64,000 bases of DNA, taken from assembly GCA_022457155.1 (NCBI GenBank), contig JAJGOT010000216.1, forward strand, positions 156,001-220,000. The letters are read 5' to 3'. The notes below the pieces were generated by a model, which searched no databases, was not told where the DNA came from, and worked only from the letters and a program-made list of their open reading frames with translations. Of the stretch, positions 59,801 to 64,000 are shown in pieces (positions within the stretch are counted from its first letter, which is position 1; the number at the start of each line of letters is the position of its first letter). The translations under genes were made by a program, and so were the position numbers. Origin of the DNA: Cladopsammia gracilis (Eukaryota > Cnidaria > Anthozoa > Scleractinia > Dendrophylliidae).

Positions 59801-60877
59801 GTTTTTCTTCATTCAAAAGTAAAAAGATGTAAATTACAAAAAACATGGCTGTCAAAATCATGATGCCATGGAAACATCAAGTCACGTGATCAATAAAATG
59901 TCATATCAAATTGTTGCCAGATAAATTTTAAGAAAAGTCACAAAGTTTGATGGCGTTTGAATACATATTAAGGAAGTTATGAATGTTGAAAGTTACGCGG
60001 GCACTTTGTGCGGTGTCCATGTTAGAGAGAGTGGACTGTACTTTCATATCCCACAAGGTCATGCATGTCATGATAAAATGCTAGCTATGGAAACTAATCA
60101 CCAAAAATGAAATACAATCATGTACTGAAGAGCTTGGCCATTATAATATAAATTATGGAGATTTATCACAGACATGGAAAGGAAATCAGTCATTGAATAA
60201 ACTACAGAGATCCTTAAAGTGGTAAATATGATTTAATTTAATTTTAATTTAATCAAGTTTCAGATTAACAATTACAAAAAAAAATCTGAGGTAGGCTTAA
60301 AACAGAGTACAAGACTCCTTAAAAATAAGCCACCTATTATGACATCATAAATATATCTAAGAATTAATTAAGTAATGCAATAGACCTTATTCGCTTGGGC
60401 GTAATGTTTTCCCAATACAAAAACCTCATGGGAGTTCAATTCTTTGTCTGAGCCACATCCATATTAATGTATCTTCTCAAGCGTTAACGGAAAAGAAAGA
60501 AATAATACCCAGGGGAATGACACATGGTCTCTAATGGGTAAACAAATACGCCCATAGGTCTATTGTCTAAAAAGGTATATTAAAAAATATTTTAAAAAAA
60601 ATTACAGAAGACAATGATTAAGTAAAATACAATGTAAAAATTAGAAAAAATCTACATTAATCTTATAATGATAAATGGCCTTCAAATTCTTATGAAAGAT
60701 TGACAAGGTATTTGACTCTCTTATACTAAGAGGTAATTCATTCCACAGGCGACAAATCGTGGAATGTGAATGTGTACGGTAATGAAGGAAATTGTGCATG
60801 TACATACTCAGTTTTCTGTAATCATTTTGAGCCACATTGGCTCTCACCCATGCCTGGATCTTCACTACAGCAGAATC
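21863..60877 (-). CDS. IQGAP: IQGAP scaffold protein, C-terminal half (20 exons)
   Basis: IQGAPs are large cytoplasmic scaffolds that bind active Cdc42/Rac1, calmodulin and actin regulators and shape the cell cortex. The 20 exons listed separately all have GT/AG borders. They join with matching phases to 2,460 nt: 819 residues plus TAG. Order: last IQ motif (residues about 4-23 of this part), GAP-related domain (about 50-500, with IRSNQQLENDLSLMDIKIGL, FYLLQTNPVYLAKLIF and NLIYYRYMNPAIVAPDAFDI), a variable linker, and the RasGAP C-terminal domain (about 610-819) ending NVNLLIFLLNKKFYGK. At the position of the RasGAP arginine finger the sequence reads LFDTAL. IQGAPs are known to lack that Arg and to stabilise rather than hydrolyse GTP-bound Rho proteins. 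The N-terminal CH, repeat and WW parts were not found and should lie right of 60,877. Introns up to 8.8 kb are crowded with transposons, but every exon frame is intact. Confidence 0.95.
22444..22795. mobile_element. Inverted-repeat MITE in last IQGAP intron
   Basis: About 70-bp arms are complementary. CCGATTCGCATATAATTAAC near 22,446 faces its near-complement ending near 22,790, and both continue through ATCAAATTACCGCATGCAAGC. The non-coding centre is about 200 bp. Confidence 0.65.
23410..23770. mobile_element. 361-bp MITE with AGAAT target duplication
   Basis: The ends are TAGGCGCCATTTACATGGAAAG and the complement of a TAGGCCCTATTTACATGGAAAG-like right end. A perfect 5-bp duplication, AGAAT, flanks it (23,405-23,409 and 23,771-23,775). 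The interior repeats GGATCATCC/GATGATC words. It lies in the intron just 34 bp from an IQGAP exon donor. Confidence 0.7.
23805..23913 (-). CDS. IQGAP: IQGAP exon (RasGAP C-terminal domain)
   Basis: 109 nt encoding FKNVMFEIKSADEVGVFEVS then AKFMGVAMEKVELVFQ. Acceptor tgtcag, donor gtaaga, ends phase 0. Confidence 0.96.
24590..24725 (+). repeat. Dispersed repeat copy A
   Basis: Shares a 130-bp stretch with 27,858-27,978, including CCTCTATTCTTGAA, AATTCTATGTG-like and GGAGCATTACTTAA blocks. Diverged by scattered substitutions. Confidence 0.65.
24726..25345. other. IQGAP intron, AT-rich, no gene
   Basis: Holds a long run of TATAATAATTATT words at about 24,790-24,890. Nothing else recognised. 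Confidence 0.4.
25346..25465 (-). CDS. IQGAP: IQGAP exon (RasGAP C-terminal domain)
   Basis: 120 nt containing KKPSRAKQQKGDVYRGDIKY and TAQRLYEKGVILEIEGLPPS. Acceptor tgttag, donor gttagt (weak but canonical GT), ends phase 2. Confidence 0.93.
25789..25955 (-). CDS. IQGAP: IQGAP exon (RasGAP C-terminal domain)
   Basis: 167 nt containing DIRNQRRYRQRRRQEKKKLG and QFYEEQIDYYNQYIRVCLDN. Acceptor ttacag, donor gtgagt, ends phase 2. Confidence 0.96.
26193..26307 (-). CDS. IQGAP: IQGAP exon (start of RasGAP C-terminal domain)
   Basis: 115 nt encoding LPLEGLKRKIIRNLRMLESQ then GVVTIKNDYQDIINAIAK, matching the LKKLTELG...NKYQELINDIA region. Acceptor ttttag, donor gtaacc, ends phase 0. Confidence 0.92.
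26310..27115. other. IQGAP intron, no recognised feature
   Basis: Short frames on both strands without domains. Confidence 0.3.
27124..27264. mobile_element. Hairpin MITE (arms about 45 bp)
   Basis: GGTGCAAATTTTATTTTCCT near 27,150 faces its complement near 27,225, extended by TTTGTCC and GTTGTGGT on the outside. A loop of about 45 bp separates the arms. An element of the same architecture but different sequence lies at 48,545-48,690. Confidence 0.7.
27858..27978 (+). repeat. Dispersed repeat copy B
   Basis: Second copy of the repeat at 24,590-24,725, same orientation. Confidence 0.65.
27982..28170 (-). pseudogene. Short frame, possible transposon-derived fragment
   Basis: A 62-codon frame begins MAGRFRSPKSKEEETSLVSE and continues NKWGGKVFEEWQQRRQNQ. 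The W-x(4)-FEEWQ arrangement reminds me of the start of QRICH1/ZMYM-like (DUF3504) proteins that are often amplified in cnidarians. It sits in an IQGAP intron on the same strand but cannot be an IQGAP exon, because the flanking exons join in phase without it. Confidence 0.25.
28390..28496 (-). CDS. IQGAP: IQGAP exon (charged linker)
   Basis: 107 nt encoding EEEHMRLMRLRELSDENKNK then a Ser/Thr/His-rich end. Conservation is weaker, as expected for the linker, but phases fit both neighbours. Acceptor catag, donor gtatgt. Confidence 0.82.
28934..30012. mobile_element. 1.1 kb terminal-inverted-repeat element
   Basis: Roughly 95-bp ends are inverted copies. The left end reads TATAATTTCGTTGACAGAGT then GACGCGATACGGC, AAAATGACC and AATTACCCGCGCTAC. 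The complement of the right end reads TATAATTTCGTCGACAGAGT and carries the same ordered blocks. The interior has no recognised transposase. Boundaries are good to about 10 bp. Confidence 0.7.
30361..30448 (-). CDS. IQGAP: IQGAP exon (linker)
   Basis: 88 nt encoding TKRMIVDVLKVQPGEHLTEI then LETTASDEQ, matching TKRLIVDVIRFQPGETLTEIL. Acceptor atgtag, donor gtgaga, ends phase 0. Confidence 0.93.
30521..31026. mobile_element. About 505-bp TIR element
   Basis: Left end ATACCGTAGAATTCTC and right end GAATTCCACGGTAT are inverted with mismatches. The interior contains CTACTTTCGG/TTACTTTCGG words on the same theme. Non-coding; intronic. Confidence 0.5.
31098..31230 (-). CDS. IQGAP: IQGAP exon (linker)
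   Basis: 133 nt containing AKTEISLTLTNKFEVPDDDD and SDMRALFVR after a variable acidic start. Acceptor gacag, donor gtgacg, ends phase 2. Confidence 0.9.
31918..32155 (+). repeat. Dispersed repeat, copy 1
   Basis: Begins near TTAACCCGTGAAT and contains GAGACAGATATGCAAATGAG and GCGATAACAATAACTAA. The same order of blocks recurs at 61,516-61,735 with substitutions and small indels. Confidence 0.75.
32405..32815 (-). other. 136-codon open frame of unknown nature
   Basis: An uninterrupted minus-strand frame in an IQGAP intron, starting MCHVFDEVTIASRLLSKG. I recognise no domain, and its amino-acid make-up is unremarkable. It is probably a chance frame or repeat fragment, reported only because of its length. 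Confidence 0.15.
32943..33022. repeat. Hairpin repeat (arms about 30 nt)
   Basis: GTGTATTATCAGGTGTAAAA and its complement flank an AACTCTCGGCTTCGCCTCGAGTT centre that pairs on itself. A strong perfect-type hairpin. Confidence 0.75.
33048..33225 (+). mobile_element. Repeat with tRNA-like 3' part, copy 1
   Basis: About 100 bp of non-tRNA sequence (ATTAAAATCGATCTAAAAG, TTTTGATGCGTATCTACC) is followed by a tRNA-like module at about 33,139-33,210. The module has A-box TAGCCGAGTGGTT, a paired T-arm GCGAG/CTCGC around TTCAAGC, and then a T-run. The acceptor ends do not pair. A second copy, same orientation, is at 63,801-64,000. Confidence 0.65.
33833..34330 (+). repeat. Tandem repeat, unit about 212 bp, about 2.3 copies
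   Basis: Two full diverged units (about 33,833-34,044 and 34,045-34,255) and a partial third share CAAGTGAATCGATGG, GGTAAGCATGA and GGTATGATATGAGTCGTC-like blocks in order. It sits just left of the 34.5 kb IQGAP exon. Confidence 0.75.
34476..34711 (-). CDS. IQGAP: IQGAP exon (end of GAP-related domain)
   Basis: 236 nt containing FNIDEYTDVVMVTKPVIYIS, THTLLLDHRNEIAPDSNDP and LHELLDDLGNAPNVEALL. Acceptor ttgtag, donor gtaaca, ends phase 1. Confidence 0.95.
34795..35050 (-). mobile_element. SINE-like element with tRNA-type B-box
   Basis: The segment GGATGGGATGCTAGTCCATC followed by GCAGGGTTACCCCCAGC is a core I associate with SINEs widespread in marine animals. At its right end, the minus strand reads GGTCGGTGGTTCGAGGCCTGG, the same B-box region as the copy at 7,957-8,033. 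No full tRNA fold is retained. Confidence 0.55.
35251..35318 (-). CDS. IQGAP: IQGAP exon
   Basis: 68 nt encoding FGGESAHLSPLNGYIAEAHQ then RF. Matches the FxGDNAHLSxxNEYL region. Acceptor tgttag, donor gtgagt, ends phase 2. Confidence 0.9.
35494..35643. repeat. 75-bp tandem duplication
   Basis: Two copies of a unit starting GTTAACACACCAGCACATCT stand head to tail and appear identical. It is a very recent duplication in an IQGAP intron. Confidence 0.9.
35644..37042. other. IQGAP intron, no recognised gene
   Basis: Unremarkable AT-rich intron sequence with short frames only. Confidence 0.35.
37052..37180. mobile_element. 129-bp MITE with 9-bp target duplication
   Basis: The ends TAGCCTGTTCCAGGC and its complement (one mismatch) are flanked by GAAACGATT on both sides (37,043-37,051 and 37,181-37,189). 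A 9-bp duplication fits Mutator-like transposition. Confidence 0.8.
37533..37589 (-). CDS. IQGAP: IQGAP exon
   Basis: 57 nt encoding RRNLGSIAKILQYAASNKM. Acceptor cttccag, donor gtaaga, phase 0 at both ends. Confidence 0.93.
38219..38326 (-). CDS. IQGAP: IQGAP exon (YYRYMNPAIVAP signature)
   Basis: 108 nt encoding VVGNLIYYRYMNPAIVAPDA then FDIVSFGVDKGLTPDQ. YYRYMNPA is the IQGAP form of the RasGAP FLRxxxPA signature. Acceptor ttttcag, donor gtacat, both phase 0. Confidence 0.96.
38546..38705 (-). mobile_element. LINE/SINE 3' end with (AAT)n tail
   Basis: About 84 bp of (AAT)n (38,546-38,629) is followed by CACTTTATTTAAGTGTC and CACTAATTGGGGACA. On the minus strand this is the same 3' end carried by the SINE at 50,998-51,283 and, in part, by 49,180-49,245. 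The tail orientation shows a minus-strand insertion. Confidence 0.7.
39078..39766 (+). repeat. 24-bp minisatellite array, block 1
   Basis: About 28 copies of GTGATGTCTGACAGTGGTATAGGG with variant units (TATATTG, GAAGTCTG, TAATGTCTG, GAGGTAGGG). The unit length is divisible by three and lacks stops in several frames, which produces long artificial open frames on both strands. Confidence 0.95.
39767..40655 (-). mobile_element. 5'-truncated LINE copy
   Basis: Minus-strand copy of the 3' 0.9 kb of the LINE at 41,417-46,938. Its 211 encoded C-terminal residues, from MKQIFLISLDLHSIKKTNFY to the stop, are identical to those of the long copy; only isolated base differences were seen outside. It ends in a (TTAC)n-type tail (39,767-39,780). 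ATTG at both junctions may be a short target duplication. Inserted in the minisatellite, in IQGAP sense orientation. Confidence 0.92.
40656..41416 (+). repeat. 24-bp minisatellite array, block 2
   Basis: Continuation of the array interrupted by the truncated LINE. The order of variant units at 41,100-41,380 repeats the order at about 39,290-39,570, so blocks of the array have themselves been duplicated. Confidence 0.95.
41429..43240 (+). pseudogene. LINE ORF1, interrupted by one in-frame stop
   Basis: The start is ATG at 41,429 (MSKSSLDAEDKS). The N-terminal 200 residues are charged and leucine-rich, with heptad-like spacing, so a coiled coil is likely. Then come Pro/Gln/Asn-rich linkers and an SGNH-hydrolase-like domain: FLCDSNGKF (Ser block), HTGTNDL (Asn block) and DNKHIMKRH (His block). 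A TAA at 42,365-42,367 splits the frame between the first two blocks, but the same frame continues to 43,240. Such esterase-type ORF1 proteins are known in CR1/L2-like LINEs. The stop is probably a point mutation; readthrough is the alternative. The tail is Gln/His-rich. Confidence 0.82.
43302..46837 (+). pseudogene. LINE ORF2: endonuclease and reverse transcriptase, one frameshift
   Basis: The frame is open from about 43,302 with no early ATG. Endonuclease motifs are CAWNINGI, LTEIW, VYIPPTNS, LMGDFNSRTG and PLSDHSPIV. Reverse transcriptase motifs are FVDFKKAFDSVW, RGVRQGCILSPLLFNLYL and the catalytic LLYADDLIIL. Downstream are LKKTKAMIF, TYLGTRISSTGNF and a cysteine/histidine cluster CPLCESNNIENEIHFLFQC. 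At 45,626-45,632 the frame ends in TAG. Loss of one A in an A-run explains this, because the next frame continues immediately with GLQNCLQ. All key catalytic residues are visible, so the copy died recently. Confidence 0.92.
46939..47085 (+). repeat. 24-bp minisatellite array, block 3
   Basis: About five units directly after the LINE 3' end. The variant order here (TATTGGGG, GAAGTAGGGG, a deleted GATGTCTAGTGGTATAAGGG unit) repeats that at 41,010-41,090. Confidence 0.92.
47122..47206 (-). CDS. IQGAP: IQGAP exon (GAP-related domain)
   Basis: 85 nt encoding PYGLRYVAMSLRVALTEKFP then EAPESEILK, matching PYGMRFIAKVL...EKFPDA. Acceptor tctag, donor gtcaga, ends phase 0. The next intron is the 8.8 kb LINE/minisatellite intron. 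Confidence 0.92.
47861..48001 (-). CDS. IQGAP: IQGAP exon (GAP-related domain)
   Basis: 141 nt containing KLPYDVEPEQAIKHPEVNSR and SLTAATDTFLNSIVQSGDKL. Acceptor cttcag, donor gtgagt. Confidence 0.92.
48367..48516 (-). CDS. IQGAP: IQGAP exon (GAP-related domain)
   Basis: 150 nt containing RGQKGQSSLRELLQPLVEGV and LEVYKAWINQMESETGEA. Acceptor aaatag, donor gtacag, phase 2 to phase 2. It lies across a 7.1 kb intron that holds the Gypsy element. Confidence 0.93.
48545..48690. mobile_element. Hairpin MITE in IQGAP intron
   Basis: TTTGAAATTCTTCAAATCTG and TTTTTCTTTGTCTTG face complementary blocks at 48,612-48,660. There is no coding content. It starts immediately upstream of the 48.4 kb IQGAP exon. 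Confidence 0.55.
48805..49245. repeat. Cluster of (AAT)n microsatellites and LINE/SINE tails
   Basis: (AAT)n tracts occur near 48,806-48,840, 48,867-48,903 and 49,179-49,214. The last is followed by CTAATTGGGGACACTTAAA, a fragment of the same 3' end as at 38,630 and 51,215. Confidence 0.75.
49468..49583 (-). repeat. 3' LTR of the Gypsy element
   Basis: 116 bp, running TGTAG...ACAACA on the minus strand, with an AATAAAA signal. It is preceded by the purine tract AAAAGGGGAAGGGA. It differs from the first 78 bp of the other LTR at only about three positions. Confidence 0.8.
49682..50457 (-). pseudogene. Gypsy integrase C-terminal part
   Basis: LVKQTIANKLATWYEIRPRQ followed by VTEVNGSMITA matches the GPY/F-type C-terminal module of Gypsy integrases. 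Several frame breaks lie between here and the core. Confidence 0.65.
50458..50992 (-). pseudogene. Gypsy integrase remnant split by (AT)n
   Basis: The H2C2 zinc-binding part is visible as ATELAHQGHQGIAKTKAL and VWFPGINTMVKDKVTKCFPC. An (AT)n tract at 50,799-50,861 lies between its His and Cys pairs. The start of the catalytic core (SLNMDFLGPLPTGEMLLVVI) follows, then the frame breaks. Confidence 0.82.
50799..50861. repeat. (AT)n microsatellite
   Basis: About 31 AT units inside the integrase remnant. They create an artificial Tyr-Ile repeat in both strands' frames. Confidence 0.95.
50998..51283 (+). mobile_element. tRNA-derived SINE inserted in the Gypsy element
   Basis: The head is tRNA-like: A-box GTGGTCGAGTGGTTAGG, an anticodon-arm-like CGGACTTGTAATCCG, and B-box GGGTTCAAGTCCC (51,000-51,073). 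A body of about 140 bp follows, and then a 3' end ATTAGTGCTCGCGTGCTAAA plus AATAAAGTG and (ATT)n. The same 3' end occurs elsewhere in the window, so it probably borrows a partner LINE's machinery. Plus strand, antisense to its host element. Confidence 0.85.
51540..51890 (-). pseudogene. Gypsy RNase H remnant
   Basis: MGLGAVLVQTS and VSIVSYASQALSKVEQHYSQ are the start of a Gypsy RNase H. A 12-bp unit is triplicated at about 51,722-51,760, adding repeated HYSQ. Confidence 0.7.
51954..52871 (-). pseudogene. Gypsy reverse transcriptase
   Basis: The longest intact piece, 305 codons. It contains FSKLDLRQGYPQIPLA, YTRVIFGLSFAPAVFQNEIQ and the catalytic aspartates in NISDDILVFSKT. The first residue of the usual Y/F-x-DD box is changed, in line with decay. 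Confidence 0.9.
52953..53397 (-). pseudogene. Gypsy aspartic protease remnant
   Basis: Contains the aspartic protease active-site motif in VPVLIDTGASVNVLNKDHY (DTGA). It is frameshifted relative to the reverse transcriptase. Confidence 0.75.
53398..53759 (-). pseudogene. Gypsy gag remnant
   Basis: Two overlapping frames show the typical gag start region. MFTMAEYYGLPPLPPFHPQS appears in one frame and KRAMLLHYAGAAAHDIFQTL in another, so there is at least one frameshift. Confidence 0.65.
53783..54143 (-). repeat. 5' LTR of the Gypsy element, interrupted
   Basis: Same ends as the 3' LTR (TGTTGTGTCCTCAAAA on the plus strand; TAACAAGGGTAGGGTAGGTAA at the far end), but with about 245 bp inserted at 53,868-54,112. 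Confidence 0.75.
53868..54112 (+). mobile_element. LINE/SINE 3'-end insertion in the LTR
   Basis: Sequence absent from the other LTR. It ends in AATAAATGGAGTAAATAAAT and an A-rich tail, as expected for a 5'-truncated retroposon. Confidence 0.55.
54150..55660. other. IQGAP intron, GC-richer repeat-like start, no gene
   Basis: The segment 54,230-54,340 is unusually CpG-rich (GCGGGCGCG appears twice). A 61-codon plus-strand frame at 54,457 shows no domain. Nothing else was recognised. Confidence 0.3.
55661..55735 (-). CDS. IQGAP: IQGAP exon (GAP-related domain)
   Basis: 75 nt encoding SRVDQMQDIVTGNPAVIRMV then VHFNR, matching KVDQIQEIVTGNPTVIKMVV. Acceptor aattag, donor gtgaat, phase 2 to phase 2. 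Part of this exon and its upstream intron is duplicated at 58,434-58,642. Confidence 0.93.
55721..55911 (-). repeat. Duplicated segment, source copy (includes start of an IQGAP exon)
   Basis: Shares about 190 bp with 58,434-58,642 in direct orientation, including GATTAAGGGTTTAATCCACA and AGGGAATAGGATAACAACGG. Its left 15 bp are the first bases of the 55.7 kb IQGAP exon. Confidence 0.85.
56043..57026. mobile_element. 984-bp element with 9-bp target duplication
   Basis: The ends CAGGCGGTGTGCGTCACGA and its exact complement are flanked by ATTGTAAAC on both sides (56,034-56,042 and 57,027-57,035). The 9-bp duplication suggests a Mutator-like family. No transposase is evident, so it is non-autonomous. 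Confidence 0.85.
57802..58109 (-). CDS. IQGAP: IQGAP exon (GAP-related domain core)
   Basis: 308 nt, the longest exon seen. Contains KLEAYQNLFYLLQTNPVYLA, STKFM-like KFTKFMESVILTLYNYASNP and REEYLLVKLFDTALKEEI. LFDTAL is the site where canonical RasGAPs carry the arginine finger. Acceptor tttttag, donor gtaagt, ends phase 2. Confidence 0.95.
58124..58146. repeat. A-run followed by (AT)n
   Basis: Short microsatellite immediately upstream of the 57.8-58.1 kb IQGAP exon acceptor. Confidence 0.85.
58434..58642 (-). repeat. Duplicated segment, second copy with dead splice acceptor
   Basis: Direct-orientation copy of 55,721-55,911. The exon start CTCAAGAGTTGACCA is preserved, but the acceptor AG of the source has become CG. 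It therefore cannot act as an exon. It also holds a small insertion near 58,495-58,525. Confidence 0.82.
58785..58906 (-). CDS. IQGAP: IQGAP exon (start of GAP-related domain)
   Basis: 122 nt after acceptor ctgcag. Contains EIRSNQQLENDLSLMDIKIG and LLVRNRITLQ, then donor gtatta in phase 0. This is one of the most conserved IQGAP segments. Confidence 0.95.
59209..59295 (-). CDS. IQGAP: IQGAP exon (post-IQ linker)
   Basis: 87 nt encoding a segment with QDPPCKTVRKFLHLLEHSD and ending FDEEL, matching the PP...VRKFVHLLDQSD region after the IQ motifs. Acceptor acaaag, donor gtaatt, phase 1 to phase 1. Confidence 0.9.
59378..60038. mobile_element. TA-flanked MITE, Tc1/mariner/pogo type
   Basis: The ends CAGTCAACTCAAGACAGACACC and the complement of the right end, CAGTCCACTCTCTCTAACAT, are inverted with mismatches and flanked by TA. 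CAGTC(A/C)AC-type ends with TA targets are typical of pogo/Tigger-like families. The 661-bp body is non-coding. Confidence 0.65.
60641..60800 (-). pseudogene. LINE C-terminal relic
   Basis: The frame reads YRTHSHSTICRLWNELPLSI then FHKNLKAIYHYK. This resembles the LWNSLP...F...LK tail common at the ends of LINE ORF2 proteins. It is intronic, directly downstream of the IQ-motif exon donor. Confidence 0.45.
60808..60877 (-). CDS. IQGAP: IQGAP exon with last IQ motif
   Basis: 70 nt, acceptor ttgtag, donor gtatgt. Encodes VVKIQAWVRANVAQNDYRKL, a calmodulin/light-chain-binding IQ motif (IQxxxRxxxxxxxY pattern). Ends in phase 1. It is the most upstream IQGAP exon recognised. Confidence 0.9.
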
Positions 60878-60879
60878 CT

Positions 60880-61515
60880 ACAAGAACAAAAAAAAAACAA
60901 GTTAATTGCATGAGAGGTCATCAAACTTAATTAAAGTCTCTAGGAACATGATTAAGGAGACATTTGTACATTGCAATTTAATGCAAACAGGGAAGAGGAG
61001 ATACTTAATTTGGTGCTTGATGATCAATATCCAGCTTCTTTTAAAATTTTGTCAGCTACTGTCTTGAATACATTTCAATTATTAATGAAGTGACCAGCCA
61101 ATAAATGTTGTCCATTTGGGTCAGGTGGATGAGTCTTGATACCCAATGATTTACCAGATCAAGATCTTTAGGGTTTTTATCTGAGATCAAAAACGTTTTT
61201 CATCTCAGCTCAAACACAAAGTCATGCATTTTCACATGTTTTGTAACAATAAATTTTATCCACTCTATTATTGATAGTAATTATAATTATGATAACATAG
61301 GTTTGTAGGTAGTAAGTAATTTAATTTTAGATAATTCAACCTAATTTTTATAGAATTAGAAAAAGAACAACTATTCAATGCCCCAGTTATATGTACACTG
61401 TACATAGATATTCTCATGAGGAGCTGAACTATTGGAACAACTTGACACTCTCTTCTGAAATTTGAACCTTAGTATTACTAGTGGCCCGGCCCTAAGACTG
61501 TAGATACTTCATTCA
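60880..61515. other. Upstream IQGAP intron, no recognised exon
   Basis: I searched by eye for the preceding IQ-motif exon and did not find it here or further right. Confidence 0.35.
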
Positions 61516-61735
61516 TTTTTAACCCGTGAATATGCGCATGCGTAATGAATGGGTTATCGGTAACAGAGACAGATATGCAAATGAGCATGCACTCACTGTA
61601 AACGTAGTGATGTAATACTTTGTTATGAATGCATTTTGTAACAAGAACAGCATGAATCCAGCGATAACAATAACTAATTTGTTGTAAACAAATATAAACA
61701 ACAATAAGCTTAAAGATGTTTCACATTTGGAGGCT
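61516..61735 (+). repeat. Dispersed repeat, copy 2
   Basis: Diverged copy of 31,918-32,155, same orientation. Confidence 0.75.
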
Positions 61736-63800
61736 CATAACAGTTTTCGGCTTTTTGACTGTATAAACTTTGGAAAATTATAACAAAACATCAGGCCAAG
61801 GTCATAATTAAATTATGGTAAAATTAAAACATACATTTAGTTGTCGACCAAAAGTGAGTGTTATTTCGTCATCGATGGTTACCATGGTAACGATATGTGG
61901 GGATCATTCAGACCTACTTATAACTCAAAAAATAACCCGGTGACCCCCATTTTTTTTAACATGAAAACTTTTGGCACTTAAAGGAGAAAGTGTAAAATTA
62001 TTTTTAAAAAATTCCTTGGAGCAGATTTTTTATAAACGTAAAAAAAGACATTATTTGTGAGTGGTAAAAAATCCCTCCACAGAATTTTTTTAAATTTTGT
62101 TTGACTTTTCCTCTTAATAAGGAAAAAATATTGAAACAATAACAAATGGGGGTCACTGGGCTTGTTCAATTGTGAAAGCCTTCGTGACTTTCACAATATC
62201 AACGTGTGAACTCGCGCAATTTAAAATCTGGATTTTACAAGATCGACATTTACTCATGCTCAGTCAGGATTACTGCTGACCTTTGCATGTACAAGCACGG
62301 ACACCTGCAGACTTCATTGTGCGATTGAGTAAATGTTTTCGCTTCCTTGCCATGGATTTAGTAAGCTTTTACGTTTTTTTACACTTTTATGGAACTTCAG
62401 AACTTACCATTAGGTTTCCTCATAATGTATTGTTAGAAGGCGGAATAGTGAGCTTTATTATTATGTTGAATTTTTACATCACATTTGCTCTTAATATTCA
62501 CTGTGACAAAATTGTCATGATTTCCGGTATCGTGACAATAACGTCACGACGTCATGCTTCACTGAGTGCGTGCATGCTTTCCGGTTTTCAAGTGATAAGA
62601 GTTTTAGAGTAGTGAAATGAAAATTGTAAGCGAACCCCTCGCAGCTTGTTGTGTTGATAAAGTTCACATTTGGAATAAAGACTTTCATATTCACAGTTGT
62701 TTTCTTCTGAGTGCTAAAAGATGTCGGGAAGTATTCTCTTTGTTCATGTGCTCATGATGATAAAATTGACGGTGGATTAATCACAATGCAGACTTTTTTT
62801 TTTACCAAAAGTTGAGTAAGTTTTACAACGATCATCGTAATTGAAACCACTGCCAGCGACATTTTGAGTCATGGATTTTTTATCAGGCTGTTTTTGTCAC
62901 TTGAATTGAACGACTTATTGCTGAATACGAGGAAAAAACCACAAGGCGTATAATTAGCTTGCTTGCTCACAATCAATGAGAGCAAGCTGTTTTGTTGACA
63001 GTTCTACAATTCACTTTGAAGTCAAGTCCTAGGTTTGATTTGTTCTCAAAGTGACAGTAATTAAGTTTTTTGTCCAGAATCACGAATGTTTTGTTCTTCG
63101 TGGCGTCTGAATTGAGCAGGCATACATGTACCTTTGAGACTTGCTGCATGAGAATAGATGTAAGTACTCTCAAATCTTTTCCCGACTAAGGAAAATATGA
63201 TTCTACAAACCTTGGTTCATCATAGCAAATTGTTGAGTTTACAGTTTGTCGTGATGGCTGTAGTTTCATTATACCCGATATTTATTCCATTTATTTTTCT
63301 TTTTATTACACGTAACTGCGCTCTGTATTCATTCGTTTCTTCTTCGTGCTTGTTTATATTTTGGTAGCCTTGTTATTTTGGGAAAAACTTAGTCTTATGA
63401 ACTCTTATAAATCTAACTAGTCCTATGTATGATATATTATTTCAACTGGTTCAAAATAAAGTTTATTTTTGAAGCTTAATAATGATAATTATTTTAGTTG
63501 TCAATTATACATGCATGGTGCCGCGTTAACGTAGATCTTGTTCATCGGTGTTGGTTCAGTAAGCTCTGTGTTTTGCGCTATGATCAGCCAAACCAGAAAC
63601 CAGAAGATCACAGAAAAGGCAGCTTTTCCAGCTCGGTAAAATAAACTGTCTGTCAAGTGAATGAAAACTTGAAAATGAGAAAATACTATTTCGTCACTAT
63701 TTTTTTATTGCTGTCATTGTATTTTTTTCGTGTGTTCCGCGTGTGTTTAGAACCCAGTCGGCGCGCACCAAAAAACTGTTACTGGCCACCTTAATGCAAC
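61736..63800. other. IQGAP intron or flank, no recognised gene
   Basis: A 109-codon plus-strand frame at 62,283 has hydrophobic stretches but no recognisable domain or splice context. Otherwise AT-rich DNA. Confidence 0.3.
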
Positions 63801-64000
63801 ATTAAAATCGATCTAAAAGAATTTTTCAACCAAGGCACGCATTTTGATGCGTATCTACCTTGAAGTAATTAAATTTATCCTGTTCTAAGTCGGTGATCAC
63901 GATGGCCGAGTGGATTAGCGCACAGAGTGACAGCTGGAAGGCCGGAGGTTCAAGTCTCGCTTGGGACCTCCTTTTTTTTTGTCTTCTTTCTTTTTCTTTC
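63801..64000 (+). mobile_element. Repeat with tRNA-like 3' part, copy 2 (reaches window edge)
   Basis: Same structure as 33,048-33,225. ATTAAAATCGATCTAAAAG and TTTTGATGCGTATCTACC are followed by the tRNA-like module at about 63,894-63,966, with A-box TGGCCGAGTGGA and B-box AGGTTCAAGTCTC. A T-run follows. Confidence 0.65.

Noticed and set aside
62283..62612. 109-codon plus-strand frame with hydrophobic stretches
   Set aside because: No recognisable family, start context or splice signals. AT-rich DNA gives such frames by chance.

Overview
This window is nuclear DNA of an animal: AT-rich, intron-dense and full of transposons. Two conserved genes could be read exon by exon, both on the minus strand. 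They fit a cnidarian, most likely an anthozoan such as a stony coral. That placement is inferred from protein divergence and repeat style, not proven. No bacterial operons, rRNA genes or CRISPR arrays are present.

Gene 1 (6,019-11,156, minus) is the 5' part of EIF3J, translation initiation factor 3 subunit J. Four coding exons join in frame to give the N-terminal 94 residues; the rest was not found and probably lies beyond position 1. Gene 2 (21,863-60,877, minus) is the C-terminal half of an IQGAP scaffold protein. Twenty exons join without a phase conflict into 2,460 nt, i.e. 819 residues plus stop. They cover the last IQ motif, the whole GAP-related domain and the RasGAP C-terminal domain up to the stop codon. 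The calponin-homology, WW and earlier IQ parts must lie to the right of the window. A candidate signal-peptide exon on the plus strand (11,767-11,925) stands head to head with EIF3J.

Everything else is repeats. From left to right: a 5.3 kb fold-back structure with two smaller inverted-repeat elements inside it (529-5,876); a CGAT-rich inverted-repeat element (8,168-9,786); a hAT-like MITE (12,937); a retroelement-derived fragment (about 14.5-15 kb); a 3.3 kb near-perfect palindrome with TCC/GGA tracts (16,177-19,492); and many MITEs and SINEs in IQGAP introns, several with readable target-site duplications.

The 8.8 kb intron at 38.3-47.1 kb holds a 24-bp minisatellite invaded twice, in opposite directions, by the same LINE. 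One copy is almost full length (41,417-46,938) and one is 5'-truncated (39,767-40,655). The 7.1 kb intron at 48.5-55.7 kb holds a decayed Ty3/Gypsy element that itself carries a SINE, an (AT)n tract and a LINE tail. IQGAP reading frames remain intact throughout, so the insertions are tolerated within introns.

The best candidates for something new are the palindrome, the LINE/minisatellite pair, the repeat family with a tRNA-like 3' part, and the small TE families with clean target duplications.
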